From assembly GCA_037349105.1 (NCBI GenBank), contig JAYJMM010000083.1, positions 930,001-994,000 on the forward strand: DNA of 64,000 bases. Reading direction: 5' to 3'. Shown here piece by piece: positions 1 to 9,600 of the stretch; position 1 is the first letter of the stretch, and each line of letters starts with the position of its first letter. Made by a program: the position numbers and the translations under genes. The stretch comes from Limnomonas spitsbergensis. Lineage: Eukaryota > Chlorophyta > Chlorophyceae > Chlamydomonadales. Below the pieces are notes generated by a model. The model had not been told where the DNA came from. It did not search any database and was given only the letters and a program-made list of their open reading frames with translations.

Positions 1-250
1 ACTGCGCCATAGACGCCTGGTCTTCAAGGCCACAGGAAATGTGCGCCGCAGCAGCGGCATTCTGCCCCCTTGAGTACTATCACTACTCCACAAAATCAAG
101 TCTTGTCGCCCATTGATCCAGCATATGTACTACCGCAGCCTTGCTGCTGCGGCTCTTTGAGAAACAAATTTTCATAACCCGTCGCTGCCCTAGGTCTTGT
201 CGCCACCTAGCATAATCCGCCATTGGCCCGCTGGCCGCCGGCCCAGCACA
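1..250 (-). repeat. Start of the 3' LTR of copy 1, continuing beyond the window edge
   Basis: Read on the minus strand, this stretch follows the end of the PHD-bearing frame. It matches 54040-54292 (also minus) in several blocks, including the shared string AGACGCCTGGTCTTCAAGGC, and matches more weakly the region after 45152 downstream of copy 2. Recurrence just 3' of the integrase/PHD frame in two copies, and alone at 54.2 kb, is what an LTR would show. The exact terminus is not fixed; a GGCGGCCAGC block near 230-240 is shared by all three. Confidence 0.6.
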
Positions 251-390
251 TGCCGTGTACTAGGACCAGATGCGTTGCGCCTGAAAGTGTCTTCTGTTGC
301 TCAGTTTCCTGCCCTTTCCTGCCGGTTACGGCGTGGGTATCGTCATATGCTCAGCGGCCTTGCCGCCCTGGGCTTGGCCTTCCTTGAGGT

Positions 391-2139
391 TCAGGTATCG
401 GTGCACCCTTCAAGTGCCGATTCCTCCTCCTCCCTTGCTGCTTCCTTGGCCACCTTGGCCCTTCTGGCAACTGCCCTCAGGGTGACATTGGCCTCTCCCC
501 GGCCAGTGGTGTACGAGATGTCGTACAACCCGTTCGCCATTGGCCTTGCGATGCCCCGCTCCATTTGCCGTGTGGCCGGGTTGATGGCCATAACCTCCAC
601 CTCAGGCTTATCCATGATGTCGGCATCCGGGGCCGCCCTGGCTGCCGCTCTGGCAGCTGGGCTCGGCCGCCCCTGGATGGCTGCGCTGCGCTCTGGCACT
701 GCAGCGGGCCCTGCTATCTCAGCGGGCCCAGCTTCCTTGTCGTCCGGCTGGCACCACGGGCACAACCATTCGCCCTCAGGCACCTCATCAATTGCTGGTA
801 CCAAGCAATCCATGTGCCAACCTGTGTTGCAGACATCGCCCAACAGCATCACTTCTCCGCGATGTGGCAGTTGGCACACCTCACAAGACAAGCTGTTATT
901 GGGCCTCGCCCCACTGAAATCTACCACGCCCCGGAGGTTGGGCAAGTGGCACGGGGAGCAGTTGACAGCGTTCTCTGTCACTGTCAAGCCGTCTGCTCCC
1001 TCCAACACCAGTGTGCCTGTTTCCCCCAGCTTTTTAACTCTCAGGATCTCTGGCCTAGCCTTAGGATCCAGGCTACGGCGCTCCGATGAATATCTGACAT
1101 ACACGTAATCGCCCTCTGCGAAACGTCTGATCTGGGGGACATATCCTCCCACCCTGATCCTTGCATAGCGCAGCTTATCGCGGTGCTGTGCGATCTTAAG
1201 GTGCTCACCCGCAACTGGCAGCGCCTCTTTCATCCTAGCCACTCTGGCCAGGAGCAGGTCCGCTGTCTCCTCTGCTGTTGCCACCTTGGCGGTGCTCCAT
1301 AGGTCCGCCCCCACTCTGGAGGGGAACGTGGGTCTCTGCCCAAAAAGAACCTCGTAGGGCGCCATGCGCGTGGCCTGCTGCGGCGAGCAGCGAAAGCCCA
1401 GGGCCACCCATTGTATCATCTTGTCCCAGGATTCGTCGCTGCTGCCCTCCTGGCAGCATTTGCGAAGTCCTGTCTTGAGGGTCTGGACTGCCCTCTCGGA
1501 CAGCCCGTCTGCCTGGGGGTGATTGGCAGAAGTGGTGCGGTGGTCAATAAAACAATCCAGCAACATGTCCTGGAATTCTCCCTGGAACTCTGTCCCCTGG
1601 TCCGTCACCACCTCTGCGCAGCCCCCGAATCTTGCCACCACATTCTGGAAGAAAGCCAAGGCCGTCACATCTGACGCCTTGCTTGGAATGGGGATTAACT
1701 CCACCCACTTGGAGTAATGCTCCACACACACCATCACAAATCAATTGCCCCTGGGCGTGGTGGTGAATGGTCCACACAGATCCACTTCCCACCGGAAAAA
1801 TAACCCCTCAATGGGTAGTGGGTGCAGGTCGGGCTGTATGTGATTGAATGTGGACGCCCTGGCCCGATCACACACACCGTACTCCTGCACCACCTTCCTG
1901 ACTGCTGCTCTGAGCCCCCTCCACCAGTGTTGCTGCATGACCATGAAAGCCGTGCGGTGGCTGCCAAAATGGCCTGTACCAGCATGGGCCTCCTGGATCA
2001 CTGCCAGCCTGTCCTCTGGCCTGGGTACTACACATCGTCTTCCGTCAGGCATCAGCCGTATCAAAATTCCTCCCCTCTCTGATTCCCACAGGAAAGGAGC
2101 GGCCCTGCGCTGTACCCTTGCCTGCTCTCCTAGCTCCGT
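391..2139 (-). pseudogene. Integrase plus PHD finger of copy 1 (C-terminal part of Pol)
   Basis: Integrase joins element cDNA to host DNA. The N-terminal zinc-binding region (about 2000-1880) keeps its two His, but the first Cys of the C-x2-C pair is Tyr (EYGVCDRA; Cys in the other copies). The catalytic core shows VDLCGPF, VTDQGTEFQG and GLSERAVQTLK, supplying the D, D and E. A PHD finger follows at about 810-930: CEVC, GWHMDC and CPWC are present, but the fourth ligand is Gly (LLGDVC), which is Cys in copy 3. A TGA stop at 1741-1743 splits the gene without changing frame. About 150 residues follow the PHD, conserved between copies and of unknown role. The reading frame continues from the methyltransferase upstream. 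Confidence 0.85.
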
Positions 2140-4092
2140 TCATGGAGCGTGTATTTTCTCACGTAGGTATCTCAACACTGGTTCATCTGACCACACATCC
2201 ACCTTGGCTGGGGTCCCTGCCCCAAAACCGGGTGGATCACATTCTCCCTCTTTGTCACCACTCTCAACACTGCCAGCATCTGCCTTGGCCACAGGCGCGT
2301 TCCCACCTGGTTCCTGCGCTGCATCGGCCCAATCTGCCGCAGCGGATTCTCCCAGGCACTGCCTGTACGTCGCTGCCACCTCCCCACTGCCAGAGCATGC
2401 GTTTCCTGCAGTAGCAAGGGCGTAGGGGCTGGACATTAAAGTTGCACCAAGCACATGATCCCTGTCCTGGCCTGGCAACCGTGCTCTGCGCACCAGTTCA
2501 TTTGGTAATATTTTGGCACACTCAAGTGCCACAGTGAACCACGCACTCAATGCCCACGAATCCATGCACCTGCCCAGGGCTGCCCTCCTGGCAGCCTCTG
2601 GGAAGTTTGGTCGTGGCATCGTGGATCCTACAGCGTAACCCATGGCACGTTCCCGTTCATTTGCATTGGGCTCCTGCAGATCTCCCATGGGCATGTACAC
2701 CATCCCATTCTGCCCATTCCTGAAAGAATATGATGCGGGAGTCGCCATCAAGCAGGGCAGCACCCTCCTGGGCTGTCCTGTCACATTGATGCGATACCCC
2801 CCATTGTCCGGGCAAGCGACCACCTGGGCCCTGCTGCCCTTGTCCAGAATATTATCTACGACCCCCTCATGGGGCCTGGTCGATGCACGAATCACAAACT
2901 CGATATCTGCCGACGGGGCTATGTTCCCCCAATAGTTGCGCGTGCGGTGGGCGTAAGACCCCACCTGTGCCACATCAAACAGTGCAGGCGTCCCCAGGAC
3001 CCTACACACTTCATTGAACCCGTCTACACTGGCCTTTGTGCTCCTCTGATTCAGCTGCATCGCAACATTCTCAATCAGGTATGCGGGCGGCCTGGACATC
3101 TGCAGGACCTGCAAAGTGCCCAACAGCTTGACCAGCGGGAAGAAATACTTGCTTCTTTCACCCGCCAGCCCACGCCCCTTGCCTGCTGATGAGAGATCTT
3201 GACACTCCCATCCAGCCACCATAAACCACTGGCGCCCATCCTGGGCGCCTGCTCCCCGGAGGTGCTCTGCCTTAATGGCGTACACATCCTGGGGCAGCGC
3301 TCTGAACACATCCTCAAACGCTTTGACTGGGAGCAACTGGGGAAATCGCTTGTGCAACTGCACCAAACGACCCCCAGCAATCTCCCTCACTTCTTCGCTG
3401 ACATTCGCATACAAATATCGCACCACTGGAATTCCTGCCTTGAGCACCATTTCCAACCCAGAGCACATACCTCCAAAGGATTCGAAGAGAACCACTCCTT
3501 CTGTCTCCATGGTCCGCACAGCCTGTACCGACAGGCACTCTGTGTCCACCCCTGCATGTGCGTGAGGCGGTGCAACCCGGGGAAGGTCAGACAGTACCTC
3601 GCTGATCATTCCCCTGGCCCGTTCTCGACCACTGAACGCCTGTTCTGCTGTACTGACAGGCTGTGCCTGCTCATCATCCTCAGTGGCGGCAGAGGATATC
3701 TCCTGCCCAACCACGCCTGTCGCGCAAGTTGCCTTTGCAGCCCGCAACAGTTTCACTCCCCTTCTTCCTTCCTGTGCCATACGGACCAACTGGTCGGCAT
3801 GCCACTGGTTCACCCTGCTCATCCCTGTGAGCATGGCTACCTGCCTCCCGCTCTCCTCCCTCCTGACCACCGGCTCTGATGCTACTGCATCCAGCCTAGC
3901 CCCTGTGCGGTCAGCGGAGGACGGAAGAGGCGACCTGGACGGAATGTCCGCATTCTGGTGGCATGCTCCAGAGCGGTGGACAATGGTAATGTCCAGCTCC
4001 TGGAGCATGAGTGCCCACCTAGCATGCTGGCCCACTAGCGTCTGGTTGTCCATGAGGTAGGTCAGTGGCTCATGGTCAGTGATGAGGTGCAC
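2140..4092 (-). pseudogene. RNase H C-terminal part fused to a DNMT3/DRM-like cytosine-C5 methyltransferase
   Basis: One uninterrupted 650-codon frame. Residues 1-53 are the end of a Ty3-type RNase H (TDHEPLTYLMDN, HRSGACHQNADIPSR). After a linker, residues about 200-525 carry C5-methyltransferase motifs in order: motif I FESFGGMCSGLE (203-214), motif IV GWECQDLS with the candidate catalytic Cys at 297 (bases 3202-3204), motif VI LIENV (339-343), motif VIII YAHRTRNYWGN (380-390, close to the AHRARYFWGN of DNMT3 proteins) and a C-terminal motif IX/X-like region (about 474-520). The usual Pro before the Cys is Glu. Such enzymes transfer methyl from S-adenosylmethionine to cytosine. The frame ends at a TGA (2140-2142) and continues in the same frame into integrase. 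A one-base frameshift near 4090 separates it from the RNase H start. Confidence 0.88.
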
Positions 4093-4250
4093 CTTGCACC
4101 CAACAGCTTGTGACGGTACGTGCGCGCGGCATACACTGCAGCCAGCATCTCCCCCTGAAATGAGGAATAGTTCTTCTCACTCTTGTTCAGGGATCTGGAC
4201 GTGCATGCAACCATATATTCCCGCCCACTGTCATCGCACTGCCCTAGCAC
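4062..4250 (-). pseudogene. RNase H N-terminal part of copy 1
   Basis: The first residues (LGQCDDSGREYMVACTSRS and on through AAVYAARTYRHKLL) match the RNase H of copy 2 at 40420-40575. It is in frame with the RT upstream, separated by a TAG at about 4260-4263 where copy 2 has His. A frameshift near 4090 puts the rest of RNase H in the next frame. Confidence 0.8.
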
Positions 4251-4262
4251 TGCTCCAATGCC

Positions 4263-5414
4263 CTACTTAGAGAAGTCAGTGTACAACAAGAAGGGCCTTG
4301 GCGGTCCTTTGCCATCTGGCCCCGTTCCACTGTAATCCGGCCTGCGCATGACCCTATTGTGGAGCATGTCCAGCATGAGCTCCACATGATTGATGTGCTC
4401 TGCTGGTGTATCACTGTACACCAGCAGATCATCAATGAAAGCCACACAAAAGGAACTCAGGCCCGCTCTGGCTATCTCCTCTTCCATCATCCTCTGGAAG
4501 AAAGGAGGCCCATTGCGCAGCCCAAAATTGAGCTTGGAGTACATCCACAGCTCAGGTCCCATCCAGAATGCCGTCTTAGGCTGGTCCTCAGCTTTGATCG
4601 GTATCTGCATGAATCCCGATCTGAGGTCCACCTTACTGAATATCTTGGCCGTACCCAGGTTCTGAAAAATTGTCTCCATCCTGGGGATGGCAAACTCCTG
4701 CTTAGCCGTACGCAGGTTCAACCTGCGCATATCGTGCGCTATGCGGTGATCTGTCCACTCGCCTGTCTCAGCAATCTTTTTGGCCGCAACCACAGAGTTG
4801 GCTGCGAACTTGATAGGTCCCCCCTGGGGCACCTTCACAATGATACCAGCCTGTATCATCGGCTGGCACTTCTCTTTAAAAATGGCAGCCTTTGGAGGCG
4901 GCATGACCCGCGACTTCTGAAAGCACGAGCTGACCTCGTTTTCCAAAGCCAATGTAAACTCACCCTGCGTGCCGCAGTAGCCTGGCAGGTCCTCCATTGA
5001 GTAAGCGAACGCTCCCTGGCGGTCCCTGAGGCTCTGCTCAAGGGACGCCTGCTGCTCCTCCGTGAAGTCAGGGTGCTTGCCCAGCAGCCATCCTTCAGGA
5101 AGGACTGAGGACTCAGTCTTGACATATTCCGAAGGTGGTTCCACCACTCCTCCTGGCTGGAACACGTCAATCATCTCTGCCGCCTGCGGATCTTCCTCCG
5201 CGGCTGGTGCTTCCCTCCAGCGCTGCTGTTGCGCTGCCCGTCCTCCTGCTGGCTGTAAGCGCCCCCGCCCTGCTGGCACCCCCCATAGGAATGACAGCCG
5301 GCGGACGCAGCCAGCCTGACGTAAGCTTTGCTGCAGCCTCCTGGCTGGACACAAAAGCACCTTGGCCTGCTGTAAATCCCCCGCCTCGGACTCCCTGCCC
5401 AGTGGCCCGCGCAC
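4263..5414 (-). pseudogene. Reverse transcriptase of copy 1, thumb region deleted
   Basis: RT copies element RNA to DNA. Visible motifs are FSKVDLRSGFMQIPI, LNFGLRNGPPFFQRMM and the active-site FIDDLLVYS, a YxDD variant with Phe first as seen in many Ty3-type elements. The conserved lead-in FQPGGVVEPPSEYVK marks the true domain start near 5180; residues upstream of that in this frame are out-of-frame sequence. Compared with copy 2, about 100 residues are missing after LDMLH, where the frame jumps directly to RRPDYSGTGPDG, so the thumb/connection is deleted and this copy cannot encode active RT. The frame ends at LLYTDFSK, the first Asp segment of RNase H, followed by a TAG. Confidence 0.85.
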
Positions 5415-5661
5415 CCGGGATGCACACTGACAGCAGGAGCCACACCAGCATCAGCTGGAACGCTCCCGTAAGCACTCCCTTGAATGCTGTACAATTCAGG
5501 AGTCCCCTGCATGCTGGCGGCTGTCGCACAACTTGCGGCTGTTGCTCTGCCGGTTGCGCATCTATAGGCTCTGCAGCCGGCCCTGGCCGTAGCTGCTCCG
5601 TGGCCCATGTGATCTCTAGGTTAGCCTGGCTGATATTGACCGGCTGGCAAGGGCAATCCAT
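5167..5661 (-). pseudogene. Linker with a hydrophobic, membrane-like segment upstream of RT
   Basis: A strongly hydrophobic stretch (AFQLMLVWLLLSVCIPGARA, about 5400-5470) is followed by a Gly-rich block (GQGVRGGGFTAGQGAF). The same arrangement is conserved in copy 2 at 38900-39060, so it belongs to the family. It could be a signal-anchor or signal peptide with a GARA-like cleavage site. No standard Ty3/gypsy Pol domain sits here and I do not recognise it. A frameshift near 5170 separates it from RT. Confidence 0.55.
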
Positions 5662-5700
5662 GCCTGGTCTGCCGCCGCGATCCCTGTCTGCGGCCTTCCG

Positions 5701-6690
5701 CTACGCTTTCCTTGCGCGGCGCCTAGCCTTTTTTGTCTTCTTTCCCTGAAGCTCGGCTGTTTCCGCCCAGGCTGCATCGGCCCCCACTGGCCACGCTCCT
5801 GACGGCTGTCCCCTGCAGCGCTTGGCCTGCTGCCCCTGCCTGCTGGTGGGGCGCGGCATTTCTCCGCTGCCGTCTGCACCTGCAGACCATGCTGGTTCCT
5901 TGCACTTCTTCCTGCTGCCCCCAGCGTTGGCAAGCTGCATAGCTTGGTAGTCCACTCCGCTGGATTGAGCTGGGTTGCGCCACTGCTCTGGCCACCCACG
6001 GATAGGCCTGCCCTGGCCTGGCTGGACCCCGTCTGCATATGCCTGTGCCAACACGCTCCCAAAGGTTAGGATCTGCGTCCGCTGGACCGCACACATAGAT
6101 CCCTGCAAAGGCCCGCCGTCTGCGATCCTGTACCATTCTCTGATCAGCAGAGGGCGCCTGCCCTTGACCTCAGCCACTGCCGCCTCACGCTCCCAACGCG
6201 CTTGCCTGGCTTGCTGCAGTTCACCTGGCAAGTCCAACCCCTGGACGGCCCGTAACACCACAGCCCTTTCGCTGGGAAGCTCCTCTTCCCAGGCGCAATA
6301 CCACCTGCAGCCTTCTGCCTTGTCTGCGGCCAACTGCCGCTATCTGATGGTTCCCAAGGGCGTATCCCCCTCTGGACAGTCCTTGGCCCGATGGCCACTC
6401 TGGGCGCAGATGAGGCACCTGCCTGCCATCCCCTCTGGGACTGGACAGGCGAGATAGTCGTTCCCATGCTTGCCGCATCGCAGGCATGGCTCCCCGGTAG
6501 CTGACCCATGGCCCCAGGCTGGTTGCACCAAGTCACTGCATCTATGTCACGCTCACACTCCTCTGCGGGTGCCGCCGATGCCCTTAGTGCTGGCACACGC
6601 CTCACAGGCTGTACCGCTACAATTGCAGCACCTCCTGCTGGTCCCTTCCTCTAAGCTGACCATGCAACCCAGACACTGCTGGGGCATGTC
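5701..6690 (-). pseudogene. Zinc-knuckle and linker region between the 1311-codon frame and RT
   Basis: The minus-strand frame through about 6690-6340 has a run of Cys pairs and then two knuckle-like units, CLRCGKHGNDYLACP and CLICAQSGHRAKDCP, the second a clean CCHC. It matches the zinc-rich block of copy 2 at 37600-38030. Two TGA codons at about 6550-6560 replace a Trp and a Cys of copy 2, and a TAG at about 6337-6340 interrupts the frame. The following 210 codons (5701-6333) match copy 2 at 38120-38470, ending in a Lys/Arg-rich tail. Nucleic-acid binding is likely; the linker has no recognised domain. Confidence 0.65.
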
Positions 6691-6694
6691 TGCG

Positions 6695-9600
6695 TCATTC
6701 CCGCGCAGTGGCTCCCCGCTGTGGCTCCTCGCTGACTGCGCTGCGGCTGGTTAGGCTGCAAGCTCCCTTGGCTGCGCCCCCAGCCCGGCTCTCTGGCCTG
6801 GGCGGGTGCTGCACTGGCGCCTGGCTGCTGGCGGGTCCCTCCCGGCCATTGCTGCCTGCCGCCGCCGGCGCACCCCTGTCGCCATGCTCATCGCCTGAGC
6901 TAGCGCTGTCCGTTCCTGCACCCTGAGTGCTCAGCTTCCAGGTGATATTGCCTGGTAGCCACAACACCCCCTGCCCTTCTCGGGTTCTAACCCACTCTGC
7001 AAGCTGGCGCTTTACCACCCTCAGGTTGCGGCAAATATCATCGGCGTACACCAGAGCCGCCTGCTCTGGTCCCCTGCCGCTGGCCCACTTGGCCGCACTT
7101 CTGAGTTGGCGCACCCTGCGGGCCAACCCAGTTTGCAGCTGTCTGATGGCTGCTTGAAACCCCACTTCTTGCAAACCCGCTCCCTCCAGGAGCTCAGGCA
7201 GCATGCTCAAGTGCTCTTCTATGGTTCCGACATCGTCCTCCTCAGGCTCTACCGCTGTCCCTTCAGCTTTCCTCAGCTGGTACTCCAGAACGTGCCTGGC
7301 AACCCTCAGTCCCTCCAGCTGCCTGTCCGACTGCGCTCTGGCATCGTCCAGGCCTTCCCCTGCTGAGAAGTCTTCTTCATTCCACACTGCAAATTCTCCA
7401 GCGCTGTCGGCACTGTCGCTGTTGCAAAGCAGCCGATGCGCGGCGACTTCCGCTGAAACCCCATCTATGAGGGCTATTCTTCTGACGTCCAGCTCCTCCT
7501 CCAGGTCTTTGAGCGCCTGGTTGTGCTGCCACATCCTGGGATCTGGATTTGGCTCTGGCAGCATTCTGATCTTGAACAGCAGGCTGGATTCTGCCATGGT
7601 TGCGCTGCTGGCGACCAGCTCCTGGCCCGCCTCATGCAGGCCCATCTCCTCCTTCCTCTGCTTATCAAGCTGCCCCACAAATCTCTTCAAGGTAGACTTC
7701 CAGCGCTGAGTGCTGTACATGGCAGGGTCCCCCCACTTGTCCCTCGCCACTGGCTGCACCGGCTCACTCATTTGTCCGTCCCCTGAGCTGTCGCTGTTTG
7801 TCCCGCCTTCCGCTGCGTCCCAGGAAGCTGCCATGAGCGGGTCTGCAGCCTGCCGCGGGCTCACCCCCACTGCAGGCAGGCGCTCCCCCGGCTCAAACTC
7901 CCTGTCGAGGTTGCGCCTTGTTTCCTCAATGGCGTCCCTCTCCCAATCTCCGTTGCTCATCAATTTTTGCCTCAGCTGCTCCATCGCCTCCTCGAGGCTC
8001 TGCCCCGGACTCTCTGGTCCTGGGCATGCGGAGGCTGGCTCCCCCGGCCTGCCTGCACTCCTGGCCACTGGCCAGCCGATGCTGATCACGCCCACAGGCA
8101 GCTGGGGGCTGCTTGCTCCATACTGCCCATCTGACTCCGAGTCAGCCACCAGCGTTGGCAACCCCTCCAAGGGGTCTTCGCTCTCCCCGCCTGGTAGGCC
8201 CGTGTCCCACTGGCTTGGATCCTCCCCCTCGCGGAACCCCTGGTTTCTGCGGTCAGGGTGTCCTGCTACCAGTCTGCGTTCGCTGTTTGCCCTCAGAACA
8301 CTGGTCCCGCCGCAGCTACTTGAGAGTGTCCGGGGCTCTGCCCGGTCCCTGGGTTCCACTGCCAGCTCTGACATTTCCAGCTCCTGGTCCATTGATTCTA
8401 GCCACTCCCACTCTGATGCCTTTGCACCCAGTGTAGTGACGAAAGCTGCCTGGAATGGCGCAAACGGCCATGGCTGCTCTGACGACTCCTGGGACCCATC
8501 ATCACTTTCAGGATTGGGGTCCCACCTGCGGGCACCCCACCTGCCGATCCTCCAGTGACCCAGCGCTGGCTGGTCCCTCAGCTCCACCAGCTCTGCCTCG
8601 TAGGTTCCTGATCCTACTCCCTGGAACAAGGGATGCAGCGTGCGCACCCCTGCTGGGTGTGCCTGCTTCCACAGCTGCACTGTCACTGAATTGGCCTGCC
8701 AGTGTGGCGCCACGCTGCTGGCCCTGTCCTCCTGCCAGGCTCTCCTCTCCCTGCGCACCCACTGGTGTACACAGTCCTCCAACCGTTCTAGCTCGAACGG
8801 CGAGCGAGCCAGCTCAAACTCCCCCTCCCACATGGATCCATTGTCGGACGCTGGTCTCGCCCCGTATGGCCATGTGGGGCAATCCATCTCCGCAGGTGCC
8901 CACTGCGCTCCAACACCCCACATATGCTGCATGGCTGCCGACATCTGTCCAGGCAGCATGGTCCTTTGCAGCACCATCATCATGATGGTCCACACTGCGG
9001 GGTATGCACCCCTGTCGTACTCGTGTGCATGGTACTCTGCCTCATCCACATTGGCACACTTGACAATGGCTACATTCTCCTCGCTCCTTGCGAAGAAGAA
9101 TACCGGCAGGTCATTCCTGGAAGCGTGCATGCTGATCCACGCCTCTGACTCCGGGATCTCTCCCTCCTGCACCTCATCATAGTAGTATGACACTATTTGT
9201 TGCACCGGGATGGCTGCCCTGGCATCCCCAGGCGCCAATCCCCACGGTACAGCCAGGCCTGCTACCACTCTGGGTATGAGGATGGCTGCCACAATGATCT
9301 CCTCAAACCGCCTAGGCGTGCCCCCATGGCAGAGCCCAGCGCCGTCGTAGGTTCCCTCGGCTGTCCCAGTGCTCCCTCCGTACGTCCCTGCGGCCACTGC
9401 CTGCACGGGCACGTAGAAGGCGCAATCCCTCAGGCTGGAATGCTCCAGCAAGCTGTGGACGCAGTGCTGCGCCCATGGCGCGTTCATAAATCCTAGCTGC
9501 GCCCCTTGCCACACTCCATCTGTGCGCACGCTGTCAGGCACCTCCCATCGTGCCATGTCCACAGCGTTCACTGCTGTTACTCCCTCTTCGCCCACCAGGT

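Noticed and set aside
197..1108. 303-codon plus-strand open frame
   Set aside because: It is the antisense shadow of the integrase/PHD frame; GC-rich coding DNA often leaves the opposite strand open, and no domain is visible. The same holds for most long plus-strand frames in 1-17400.
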